Assembly: GCA_036365515.1 (NCBI GenBank)
Contig: CM070875.1
Location: 93,314,628 to 93,378,627, forward strand
Length of the DNA: 64,000 nucleotides
Direction of reading: 5' to 3'
From: Torymus aiolomorphi
Lineage: Eukaryota; Arthropoda; Insecta; Hymenoptera; Torymidae
Of the stretch, positions 53,487 through 64,000 are shown one piece after another. Position numbers and translations under genes: made by a program. Positions within the stretch are counted from its first letter, which is position 1. Each line of letters begins with the position of its first letter. The notes under the pieces were generated by a model. It ran no database searches. It was given only the letters and a program-made list of their open reading frames with translations, and had not been told where the DNA came from.

Positions 53487-56400
53487 ATGAGTTATGTTTG
53501 TAAATTTCGTTCGGCAGTATATTGGAAAGAAGAAAATAATAAATCAATTTGTTGTAGTAAGGGTAAAATAATTTTGTCTCCGCTAAGTATATATAATAAA
53601 ACACTAAAGAATCTATTATTATATGATAACAATTTTCGAACTTTAATCAGATATTATAATAAATTATTTTGCTTTGCTACATTTAGTGCAAAGGTAAAAT
53701 ACGAAAAGAAAAAAGCTATTTATAATTTAAAAATTCAAAGACAAGTTTTTCATATAGCGACGAATACTTTATTACCAAAAAAAAGTGCAGAACCTTCGTG
53801 TGGTCAATTATATACATACATTGACAATACTGCAATTGAAATGAAAATAAAGAGTCATAAAGATTTAACTCAAGAACATTTAAAATTATTGACTGAAATT
53901 TTAAATAGTAATCCTTATGCTAAGCAGTATAAATATTTACACGAAATAACCAATACAGAGAAACTTTCAAATTATAAATTATATTTTGTTCGTAAGAATA
54001 ATAATCAAAAACATAATTATACTAAACCATTAACGTCGGAATGTGCAGCTATAATTATTTCCAAATCAGGAATCCCTGATCTATACGTTTATCCAAAAAA
54101 TAGTTCTAATGAAAAAGAATACACATATTTAAGTAAATTATGACATCATGTTGACCCAATGATATTTTCCATCAGGAGATTTAGGCTGGATATACTAAAT
54201 GGTTATACTAAAAAACCATATGATTCAAAAGAAAACCTTCTAACAATATTACAGCACTATTCTTATAGATTAGCTTACAGACCAAATTCAGAAAATTTCA
54301 ATCCACTTTTATTTGGAGGGAGACTAACCCAACAATTCTTTTTACATGCCTATATTATGATAGAAAACAATAGAATGAATTATTTTAGGCAGAAACAAAA
54401 GAAATTACGTACTGAATGTTATCAAGGTTTGAGGGATCATGTTATAAATAGTGCATTAAATATATCAGAAAATTTTGAAAAAAAAGAAAGACTAGGAAAT
54501 ATTTTTGTACTACCAGCAACTTATATAGGTAGTCCTAGATATATGCAGCAACATTATCAAGATGCAATGGCAATAGTAAGAAATATTGGTCGACCTGATT
54601 TATTTATAACTATGACGTGTAATCCTAAGTGGAAAGAATTAAAAAATGTATTAACGACATTTCCTATCGGAACTAAGCCCAATGATATACCAAATATTAC
54701 AGTTAGATTATTTTATACAAAATTTAAGTGTTTACTTAATGATAGAGAAAACCATCAAATTTTTGGAAATGCTTTAGCTTATGTGTATACTATTGAATTT
54801 CAGAAAAGAGGATTACCGTATGTACATCTTGTAGTAACATTATATCATAAAAATAAATCAATGACGCCAGAAGTTATTAATAAACACATTTCTGCTGAGA
54901 TACCTTCTAATAATGATAAAAAATTACAAAAATTAGTTATAAAACATATGTTACATGGACCACATAGTGAAAATTCTCCGTGTTACGATAAATGTAAAGA
55001 CGTTTGTAAAAAAAATTTTCCTAAACCTTTTCAATCGTCAACAACATTTTAAAAAAATGGTTATGCTCAATATAAACAAACAAATAATTCTTCTGATAAT
55101 TACACATATCGACGTAAAAGAAGTAAAAAAATTATTCCAGTAGATAATTCAATGGCAGTTCCTTACAATAAATTTTTATTAGAAAAATATAAATGTCATA
55201 TTAATGTTGAATATTGTGCTTCAATTCAAAGCATCAAATATATTTTTGATTATATAGATAAAGGTAGTGATAGAGCTTTTTGTACATTAAAAAAAAATGA
55301 TGACAAAAGAAATGGAATATATGATGAAATTACTGAATATATTGATGGCCGGTACTTGAGCCCAATGGAAGCAGCATGGCGGTTACAAAAATTTCCCTTA
55401 TGTGGAAGGAGTCATACTGTTATCCGTTTAGCAGTTCATACAGAAAATCAACAAAAAATTGTTTTTGAAGAAAATTATGAAATAGATGCTCTTGATAATT
55501 GGAAAACAACTTTAACAGCGTGGTTTGGCTTGAATAAAAATGACAAATTTGCAAATAGTATAAAATACGTTAATATACCGCATTATTATATATTTAACGC
55601 AAAAAAAGTTTGGGTAAAACTTGAACGTGAACAAAAACATTATGCTATTGGACGTTTAAATATAGTATCTCCAAATGATTTTGAAAGATTCGCTTTAAAA
55701 TTAATATTAAGTCGTATAAAAGCTACTTCCTTTAAAGATTTACGTGCATATAAAAATGTAACGTATAATACTCATAAAGAAGCTGCGACTGCAATGGATT
55801 TAATAGAAAACGATTTATAAATTAAAAAAATTTTTGAAGAAGCATGTCATATCATGTTACCTTTTCAATTCCGTAAATTTTTTACTTCGTTTCTACTAAC
55901 AGAAAATATTCAAGCCAATATTATTTGGGAAAATTTTAAAAAATACTTTAGTAAAGATTTTCATGAAAATAAAGATAACTTAGCTTTAGATCATATAAAT
56001 AAATTATTATTGTTGGAAGATTCATCTTGTACAGATTTTGGATTACCTGAACCTGATCCCATCATAAATGATATAAAATACGATAGTAAAATAATTTCAA
56101 TTCGTAAGGAAATATTCGAAGATATGTTTACAAAATTAAATGAAGATCAAAAATTTATTTTCAAACAACTTATAAAAAATATAAATAAAATAAATTTTAT
56201 AGACGGTCCTGGAGGTTCGGGTAAAACATTTTTATATAAAACTTTAACTTATTATTTTCTATCAAAAGGAAAAAATATATGAATGGCTTGGACTGGTATA
56301 GCATCTATTCTATTACCCAAAGGAATGACTACTCATAGAACCTTTAGATTACCATTAGATTTAAATAGTATTGAAAATTATTTTTTAAAATTAGAATCAG

Positions 56401-57166
56401 ATAAAAGGAAATTAAGAGAAACAGAAGTCATAATCTGGGATGAAGCATCTATGATACCCAAAAAATCTTTAGAAATTATTGACAGAACTTCAAGAGATTT
56501 ATGTACAAACGATTTACCTTTTGGGGGAAAATTAATAATTTTAGGAGGTGATTTTCGACAAATACTCCCAATAATGAAAAACGGATTTAGAAGTGCTATA
56601 ATTGAAGACACTATTAAATATTCTGAACTTTGGCATTTATTTAAAATTTTCAAATTAAAACACAATATTCGTTCTCAGAATAATGCATTCTCAAAATTAT
56701 TATTACAAATTGGAGACGATAATATAAATCCTTTTATAATACCTAATAATTGGAGAACTAACGATGTTTGCTTACAAATTTATAAAAATATTAATAAAAT
56801 AAATGATTATGATCGTGTTATTTTAGCACCTCATAACGAAGACATTAAATTTTTGAATAAAAAAATTTTAATGTTATTAAATGGTGATAAGAAGACTTAT
56901 TATAATACAGATTATGCGACTCATAAAGCTGTTGATCAAAGTGATGACAATATTCATCTACTTTTTCCAATAGAAACATTAAACAATATTTATGAAGGTT
57001 TGCCACCTCATAAATTAGATTTAAAAGTTAATGCTATTGTTATGTTAATTAGAAATTTGAGTATACGCGAAGGTTTGTGTAACGGTACTAGACTTAAAAT
57101 AACCAAATTATTTAGATATAATATTGAAGCAGAAATATTAACAGGAGAAAAAGTAGATAATAGCCC
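53487..57166 (+). pseudogene. Helitron Rep-helicase, main part
   Basis: A single reading frame throughout, with in-frame stops at 54141, 55050, 55818 and 56280 and a local disturbance near 54165-54180. Order: N-terminal Cys-containing region; Helitron core (F-N-P-L-L-F-G-G-R-L-T-Q-Q-F); G-R-P-D-L-F-I-T-M-T-C-N-P-K-W; the Rep metal site, where H-U-H reads Y-V-H in R-G-L-P-Y-V-H-L; the tyrosine pair in I-K-Y-I-F-D-Y-I-D-K-G; and a PIF1-type helicase with Walker A D-G-P-G-G-S-G-K-T, Walker B I-I-W-D-E-A-S-M and G-G-D-F-R-Q-I-L-P. The coding signal stops at 57166 in N-L-S-I-R-E-G-L-C-N-G-T-R-L plus ~35 residues, where the foldback element lies. Confidence 0.88.
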
Positions 57167-57656
57167 GCGTAAAAAAATTTACGTTTGGCACAAGTTTGGG
57201 TAATGTTCATGTTTGGTAAAACCTCTGCCAAACTTGCCCAACGAGACTTTGCCAAACTTCGAATTTTCCGGCTTATTGTTTAGCTAAAGTTACGCGGAAG
57301 TTTCGCAGAGGTTTGTCGAAAGTTTGTATTTTTTAATTTTGCAGTTTATTGTTTATCTGGAGTTCCGCGGAAGTTTCGCAAAAGTTTGTCTAAAGTATTG
57401 CATTTTTTAATTTTCTAGCTTATTATTTAGTTGAAGTTACAAGGAAGTTTCGCAAAACTTTGTCTAAAGTTTGCATTTTTTAATTTTTCAGTTTATTGTT
57501 TAGCTGAAGTTACGAGGAAGTTTCGCAGAAGTTTGTCTAATGTATTACTAAACGAGAAATAAAAAATTGAGTTAATCCGTCAGTACTTTGTGAAAGTTTG
57601 TCAAAAGTTTTGCCAAACCTCTGCGAAACTTCTGCAAAATGTTTACGACAGACGAC

Positions 57657-57668
57657 GAGAGAGAGAGG

Positions 57669-57701
<33 letters not shown>
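57657..57701. repeat. (GA)n microsatellite, left foldback arm
   Basis: About 22 GA dinucleotides; the partner of the longer (CT)n in the right arm. Confidence 0.9.
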
Positions 57702-59188
57702 CCGAGGTGCCGAGCTTACCGAATCGAAGGTTACGCGTCATCACTCAGGAAGAGGCGAAAGTACTTCGTCGGTGACAGCGGGATGACCGAGGCGACCTGG
57801 CAGTCGGCAAGCCTCCAATCGCCTTCACCAAGGACCGACACGGAAGCGGGCTCGTAATTCTTCACCTCGGAGCAGAGCGACCGGCAAGCGCGCCAGACCA
57901 GCGCGACCGAGCGGAGTTCCCGAGCAACACGAACCGTCTTCAAGGTTTACGGCGTCGAGGAACCGACATAGCCGTGCAGCTCTCCAAGTCCTGCAGCAGA
58001 CCCGTCCTCCTAAGCGCTTTGCTCACGGCGGCACGTCGCCGTCGTAGAGAGACCAAAAATTCTACCCATTCTTTTCATCATCTCTTTCTGCATCAATACC
58101 GTACATATATACGCTGGGGGAAAGATTCCGCCGCCGTTGTCCCCGTCGTTACCTCTAACCTCTACGTTGTATAATCTGGTGATCTGCAACAGCAAAATAG
58201 AAATTCTCACAAAGCATCTATTTTTTTTTTACGTAAAATACGAATCTTGTGTAATTAAAATACTTATCTGATGATCGCCTTGTTATTTATCGTGTATTTA
58301 CACCAAAAGAAACCTTGACTTTCATGTTGCCGTTACGTCAAAATTTTTTACAAAGTCCAAACTACATGAAACTAGTTAATATACAGTGTATTGACAACGC
58401 ATTCAGGTTATTGACAAAAAACGTTATGCGGCAAGTTCATTTCGTCTGAACTTAGAAACATTTTCATCTCGGCAGCATGGAAATACTGAGTCATTTTAAG
58501 TGAAAAATCCAATCGACGGAAAACTGAGATCCAAGGTGATCATCAGATAAGTATTTTAATTACACAAGATTTGTATTTTGTGTAAAAAAAATATGTACGT
58601 TATGAGAATTTCTATTTTGCTGTTGCAGATCACCATTAAACAACGTAGAGGTTAGAGGTAACGACGAGGTCAACGGCGACGGAATCTTTCCCCCAGCGTA
58701 TGTATGAAACCCGAAGCAATGATATCCGGAATTTTAACCTTGCTTTCACAGTATTGATGCAGAAAGATATGATGAAAAGAATGCGTTAGAATAGAATTTT
58801 TGGTCTCTCTGCGACGGTGACACGCCGCCGTGAGCAAAGCGCTTAGGAGGACGGGTCTGCTGCAGGACTTGGAGAGCTGCATGGCTATGTCGGTTCCTCG
58901 GTACCGTAAACCTTGGAGCGCCTCAGAGGTTGCCGGGCTTGTTCGCTCTGCAAGACGGCTCGTGTCACTCGGGAACGCCGCTCGGTCGCACTGGTCTGGC
59001 GCTCTTGCCGGTCGCTCTGCTCCGAGGCGGAGAATTATGAGCCCGCTTCCGTGTCGGTCCTTGGTGAAGGCGATTGGAGGCTTGCCGACTGCCAGGTCGC
59101 CTCGGTCATCCCGCTGTCACCGACGAAGTACTTTCGTCGCTTCCTGTGTGATGACGCGTAACCTTCGATTCGGTAAGCTCGGCGCCTC

Positions 59189-59190
<2 letters not shown>

Positions 59191-59265
<75 letters not shown>
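59191..59265. repeat. (CT)n microsatellite, right foldback arm
   Basis: About 37 perfect CT dinucleotides; longer than its inverted partner at 57657-57701, so it has changed length since the arms formed. Confidence 0.95.
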
Positions 59266-59268
<3 letters not shown>

Positions 59269-59828
59269 GCCTGTCGCAAACATTTTGCAGAAGTTTCGCA
59301 GAGGTTTGGCACAATTTTTAATAAATTTTCACCAAGTACTGACGGATTAACTCAATTTTTATTTCTCGTTTAGCAATACATTAGACAAACTTTTGCGAAA
59401 CTTCCGCGTAACTTCAGCTAAACAATAAACTGGAAAATTAAAAAATGCAAACTTTAGACAAGTTTTTGCGAAACTTCCGCGTAACTTCAGCTAAACAGTA
59501 AGCTAGAAAATTAAAGAATGCAATACTTTAGATGAACTTTTGCGAAACTTCCGCGTAACTCTAGATAAACAATAAACTGAAAAATTAAGAAATACAAACT
59601 TTAAACAAACTTTTGCGAAACTTCCGCGTAACTTCAGCTAAACAATAAGCTGAAAAATTAAAAAATGCAGTACTTTTGACAAACGTCTGCGAAACTTTCG
59701 CGTAACTTCAGCTAAACAATAAGCTGGATAATTCGAAGTATGGCAAAGTCTCGTTGGGCAAGTTTGGCAGAGGTTTTGCCAAACATGAACATTGCCCAAA
59801 CTTGTGCCAAACGTAAATTTTTTTACGC

Positions 59829-60126
59829 AGGAGATTTTTTATTCCAAGAATTAAATTAAATACAGGAGAATCTTCTTCATTACCGTTTATTCTTTATAAA
59901 AAAACAGTTTCCATTAATATTAGCATTTTGCATGACCATTAATAAATCTCAGGGACAAAGTTTTGATTATGTATAGGGTTATACATCAAAAGGCAATTAT
60001 TCTCACACGGTCAATTATATGTTGCTTTACCACGATGTAGAAATCCAGATAACATATATATACAAAACAATTTAGAAAATTCATTAGAAATTGAAAATAT
60101 TGTTTGGGAAGAAATTCTTGATATTT
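59829..60126 (+). pseudogene. Helitron helicase, C-terminal part
   Basis: After the foldback element the helicase resumes with F-F-I-P-R-I-K-L, S-L-P-F-I-L-Y, and after a slip in an A7 run near 59899, A-F-C-M-T-I-N-K-S-Q-G-Q, the conserved end motif of Helitron/PIF1 helicases. The remainder is broken; a final E-I-L-D-I precedes TAA at about 60126. Confidence 0.82.
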
Positions 60127-60736
60127 AAAAAAAAACAATTAGTTATATAAGTAAATATGTATATATATTTATTGCATATATTTATTAAAGAATATGTTCA
60201 TATATATTCAAAATTTCTCAACATAAAATATACTCAATAAAAGTATAAGATAAAGGAGAAATTATTTAAATGATAAGAGATTTTAATAATTAGCTAAATG
60301 AAAATTGTATATAAAATTTAATTAAGTTTCGATTTGATCCATATAAAAATACAAATAAAATCAAAGAAAAGATTTTTAAATAAAAATTTTTAAAGTGATT
60401 ATGCTCTTATATTTTCAAAAAACAAATTTCACAATATAAAATATACGCAATAATAGTATAAAATAAATGAGGAATTGTTTAAACGATATTATGAGATCTA
60501 AATCAATAGCTAAATGAAATCGGTATACGAAATTTATTTAAGTTTCAGTTTATACATAAAATAATAAAAATAAAATACAACAAAAGATTTTTAAATCAAA
60601 ATTGACAGTGTAAATGTACTCTTATATATTCAAAAAAATCACTACCTTGAAAATAAATAGGTTCAAAGTCTTCAAGGTCCTATTTTTTAAAGTTGGGAGT
60701 TGACGAGCGGAGCGAGTAGTGGGCGCAGACCCTCTA

Positions 60737-60784
<48 letters not shown>

Positions 60785-60919
60785 GTCGTAAGCGTTATTT
60801 TTGTCACGCAGACCTCCCACGCCCCCCAAGCCCCCTCAGCCCCCCCCCCCGGCGCCCCTCAGACCCCTCGTGACCCCCTCAGACCCCGCTAAGACCCCCT
60901 CATTTTAATGTTCACTTAA
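60737..60919. repeat. (TA)n tract and C-rich tract
   Basis: (TA)n at 60737-60780, then a pyrimidine/C-rich stretch 60805-60900 with repeated CCCCTCAGACCCC. Followed by TTAA (60916-60919), the piggyBac target. Confidence 0.85.
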
Positions 60920-61549
60920 CCCTTTGCGGCACAGCGGGATATATATATCCCACCTGAATGAAATCAATATTTTATTATATTAGACTATAAAAATCGTTTT
61001 CGATGGGGATTTTTGCATTTTTACGTCACTGTAGGGTTGAAGTATATGTAGAAGTATGCAATTTAACTTAATTTTTTAATAATTTGTTAATAACAAATTA
61101 AATATTATTAAAAAATGGCTTTTTTCGGAAAAAATGCATTATAGACAGCGTATATGATCCAAAGTAAGTCAAATTCGGTATATGTGGGTTTCCGGGGTCG
61201 CTGATTACGAATCTGAGGTTAGTTTTGCAAAATTCAAAATGGCAGATCCAAGATGGCGAACAAAATCTGAAATCATTGATTGTGGATCTAAAGAAGTATG
61301 CGCGCATACGTACATGTATGGGTTTCTGTGTGTGTCTCGTCAAATAAATTAAATATAATGCTTTATAAGTGTAATTACTGATTCTGCCACTAGGTGGCGA
61401 AAGGCGATTTTGCTAACCACAATAAAAAATTGAAAGTTGAAGTATTATATCAGAGCGTTATAATTGCATCAGAATTTTCTTTTTGTATTCGCGTACATGG
61501 GTATTTTTGTGAGTAATTTTAGGTGATATTACTTGCATTGGTTGCAATA

Positions 61550-63211
61550 ATGGGTAGAAGACAAAGGTTGGTTGTGACAGATATACCTAGTGATTCTGAG
61601 CTTGAGTCTATTGATGGATTATGCCAATCTAGCGATGATGAGGTACTACGTTCGTCCGAAGGCCAATTATTTGACGATGAGGAAGAAGAAGAAGAAGAAT
61701 CTGAAGAAGATGAAATAGAAGAAGACACAACGGAAAAATGGAAGGCCGTAAAAAAGGCGAGAGATGATACTCCATTTTCTGAAAATGTCGGTCCTAATCT
61801 TCCTGAAAACGTTAGAACACCCTTAGAAATCTTTTTGTCCTTATTTTCTTCTGATCTTTTGAACTCTATAGTGACTCAGATAAATCTCTACGCACAACAA
61901 AAAAACGAAAAGGAGAACCAATTACAGAAGATGAATTACTCATTTTTTTAGGGATCAATATTCTAATGGGGATAAAGAAATTACCGTCATATCGTGATTA
62001 TTGGTCTGTTGATCCTAAACTGAGTGATCCGTTTATAAGCTCATTGATGACAGTGAACCGTTTTGGATACTTTCTAGGTAATTTACATCTTTCAGATACT
62101 AGAAATGAACCAGAAAAAGTGATCCAAATTATGATAAATTGTACGAAGTACGTCCTATGTTGATCACACTGAATGAAAATTTCAAAAAAATTTTTAAGCC
62201 AGGTAAGTATCAATCGGTTGATGAATCTATGATAAAATTCAAAGGTCGCTCTAGCCTAAAACAATACATGCCTCAAAAACCGACAAACGAGGGTACAAAT
62301 GTTGGGTTCCTGCGGATGAGTCTGGATATGTATGCGAATTCCAGGTGTATACAGGAAAATCTAAAAATTCTGAGAAGGAACTCGGACCACGAGTTGTGAA
62401 AGATCTTACTCGTGAACTTGTTGGTAAAAATCATCACGTTTACTTTGATAACTATTTCACAAGCGTAAACCTTATGGTTGAACTAAAAAATGATAAAATT
62501 TTTGCTTGTGAAACCGTTCGTAAAAAGCGTAAAAGATTGCCAAAGAGTGAAATTCCGGATAAAAAAATGAAACGTGGTGATTACGAGTATAAAACATCAA
62601 ATACTGGTATTCGATGGATAAAATGGATGGATAAGAAGTCAGTACGTTTTTTATCCAATTATCATGATCCTTGTGAAACAACCATGGTACAGCGCAGACA
62701 AAAAGATGGATCTTTGTTGAATATAACTTCGCCAGTAATGTGCTCAGACTATAATAAGTACATGGGTTATGTTGATAAATCTGATCATCTGGTTTCGACG
62801 TATAAAATAGACCATAAGTCAAAAAAATGGTGGGATCGTATATTTTGGCATTTCGTAGATGTTACTATTATAAATTCATTTATTTTATACAACAAAGTAG
62901 GTTCGAAACCTCAACTGACTTCTAAAGAATTTCGCCTTAGGTTAGTGGAACAGTTGACTGCTAGCAAATCCCCAACTAAAAAAGGCAGAAAATTGTTGAC
63001 AAGTTTCACAAGTAGTAAGAAGCCCAAAGTAGCAATCGAAAAAAGAGGATCTGAAGCTGCTCATTTACCTATTTCGTTAGACAAGCCAAGGCGCTGTGTC
63101 CATTGCAGTACAAATGATAAAGAAATGCGATCTCTTTGGAAATGCAAAGCTTGTGATGTACCATTATGCCTAAAATTTAAAAGTAACTGTTTCAATTTGT
63201 ACCACAACTGA
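61550..63211 (+). pseudogene. piggyBac transposase, frameshifted
   Basis: ATG at 61550. Acidic N-terminus with a run of Glu. Three 1-base shifts break the frame, all in A-rich runs: near 61902, 62118 and 62292. All three catalytic Asp of the piggyBac DDD triad are visible: Q-S-V-D-E-S-M, Y-F-D-N-Y-F-T-S and Y-M-G-Y-V-D-K-S-D. The C-terminus has a C-V-H-C...C-K-A-C...C cross-brace zinc finger. Total length (~550 codons) is normal for the family. Either recently inactivated or intact with sequencing errors. Confidence 0.9.
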
Positions 63212-63479
63212 ATAAAAATCAAATATTTATAATATATATAAAAAAATAGAAAATATATAAAAATAATAACAAATAGAAATAAAAAAATAAAAAAACCCAA
63301 AAAAAAATAAAAAAACAAAAAAAAATAAAAAAAAAATGAAAAAAAATACAAAAAAAACATGGAGACTATAACCACCACATCCTCGTCGTGTTTCTGGATT
63401 TAGCTGAGAGTGGTAATAATTTACATAGAAACAAATAACAATTTTGACGCCATTTTAGATCAAATTTTGTTGAATATAA

Positions 63480-63840
63480 AAAATCTCATTCGCCATCTTG
63501 GATCCGCCATTTTGAATTTTGCAAAACTAACTTCAGATTCGAAATCAGCGGCCACAAAAATCCCTGTCTACCTTATTTGATCGAATTTGGTTGACTTTTC
63601 AAAAATTTTGTCCGCCATCTTGGATCCGCCATTTTGAATTTTGCAAAACTAACCTCATATTCTTAATCAGCGACCCCAAAAACCCCTGTGTACAAAATTT
63701 GATTGAATTTGGTTGACTTAAAAATTTTGTCCGCCATCTTGGATCCGCCATTTTGAATCTTGCAAAACTAACCTCAGATTCGTAATCAGCGACCCCAAAA
63801 ACCCCTGTATACCAAATTTGATCGAAATACACTTGAACAA
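63480..63840. repeat. piggyBac subterminal repeats
   Basis: Three to four copies, about 110 bp apart, of CATCTTGGATCCGCCATTTT followed by CAAAACTAAC and AATCAGCG; probable transposase-binding region by analogy. Confidence 0.85.
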
Positions 63841-63864
63841 AAAATGTATGCCGCAAAGGGTTAA

Positions 63865-64000
63865 AAGTTTATTTTTTTCATGTATTTTTCATATGTTTTA
63901 TTAATAAGGTAGTATATACAGACGTAACGTTTAAGAGTAATTTTGAATTCTTAATTTCTGAAATAAAAGAGTAAATTATTGAGAAAATTACATTAATTAT
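63865..64000. other. AT-rich flank, no gene seen
   Basis: Short AT-rich sequence beyond the right TTAA; nothing recognised. Confidence 0.6.

Larger units (their letters stand above)
57167..59828. mobile_element. Foldback element inside the Helitron helicase
   Basis: Nearly the whole 2.66 kb is one inverted repeat: left arm 57167-58281, right arm 58531-59828, loop about 250 bp. Ends GCGTAAAAAAATTTACG and the reverse complement. Each arm has about five ~75-bp units around TTGTTTAGCTGAAGTTACG.GG, then a purine or pyrimidine microsatellite, then a GC-rich inner block. A ~50-bp indel (near 58720) and microsatellite length distinguish the arms. No transposase. No clear target duplication. Arginine/glutamate-rich frames are repeat artefacts. 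Confidence 0.85.
53360..60736 (+). mobile_element. Helitron, interrupted by a foldback element
   Basis: Bounded by (TA)n on the left (ends 53359) and on the right (starts about 60737), so insertion into a TA tract is likely. Encodes Rep-helicase. The 3' part before the right tract, GCGGAGCGAGTAGTGGGCGC...CTCTAGT, resembles Helitron-type 3' ends, but I could not draw a clean hairpin. The exact 5' end is uncertain. About 60127-60736 is AT-rich and non-coding. Confidence 0.7.
60920..63860 (+). mobile_element. piggyBac element with complete ends
   Basis: Inverted ends CCCTTTGCGGCA, flanked by TTAA at 60916-60919 and 63861-63864. 2,941 bp with a transposase on the plus strand. The right subterminal region (63480-63830) has several copies of a ~110-bp unit (GGATCCGCCATTTTGAATTT...CAGCGACCCCAAAAAC), and one inverted copy lies at about 61190-61255, typical of subterminal transposase-binding repeats. 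Confidence 0.93.

Noticed and set aside
57590..59321. Arg/Glu and Leu/Ser repeat frames
   Set aside because: Products of the GA/CT microsatellites in the foldback arms.

Overview
This 64 kb window is eukaryotic nuclear DNA from an arthropod, most likely an insect; hymenopteran is a guess from the style of its gypsy, Transib, Penelope and piggyBac elements. The evidence is AT-rich non-coding sequence, microsatellites, short spliceosomal introns, and a dense cluster of transposable elements. I see no convincing single-copy host gene. Nearly all coding sequence belongs to mobile elements, most of them broken by stops, frameshifts, deletions or nested insertions.

Layout. 1-4.97 kb: old repeats, a (GT)n tract and an inverted pair of pseudogene fragments of one unrecognised family. 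4.97-45.5 kb: a Polinton/Maverick (adintovirus-like) element with all genes on the minus strand: a spliced gene of unknown function, protein-primed DNA polymerase B, packaging ATPase, small structural-type proteins, a truncated integrase, major capsid protein (MCP), a conserved unknown, adenain-like protease and another unknown. A 25.7 kb gypsy/errantivirus-like endogenous retrovirus ('element A', 8128-33816, duplicated site CACG) splits its MCP gene. A Transib element (39057-41826, duplicated site CGGCT, RSS-like CACGATG ends) splits its polymerase gene. Element A itself holds four insertions: a pogo/Tc1-like transposon (9061-14212), a second env-bearing gypsy element ('element B', 14431-24933), a 3.5 kb LTR-like block (27021-30549) and a 149-bp piggyBac-type MITE (31323-31471).

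45.5-46.6 kb holds an imperfect inverted repeat. At 46.6-52.0 kb a ~174-bp tandem repeat is interrupted by a Penelope-like element (46841-51712) with an inverted partial copy and four hammerhead-ribozyme-like cores. Minisatellites follow, then a Helitron (about 53360-60736) lying between two (TA)n tracts and interrupted by a 2.7 kb foldback element. Last is a complete-ended piggyBac element (60920-63860).

The order of events can be read from the nesting: Polinton first, then element A and Transib in it, then the four insertions into element A. The most unusual unit is element B. Its pol carries a long acidic low-complexity region and a macrodomain-like stretch between RNase H and integrase. 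Downstream of env it has an ORF with tandem RNA-recognition motifs and a coiled-coil ORF. env and both accessory ORFs are each preceded by a splice-acceptor-like sequence, which suggests a 'complex', multiply spliced insect retroelement.

Many frameshifts fall in A or T homopolymer runs, so some apparent damage could be assembly error and not true decay. All family assignments are by eye from motifs; no search was run.
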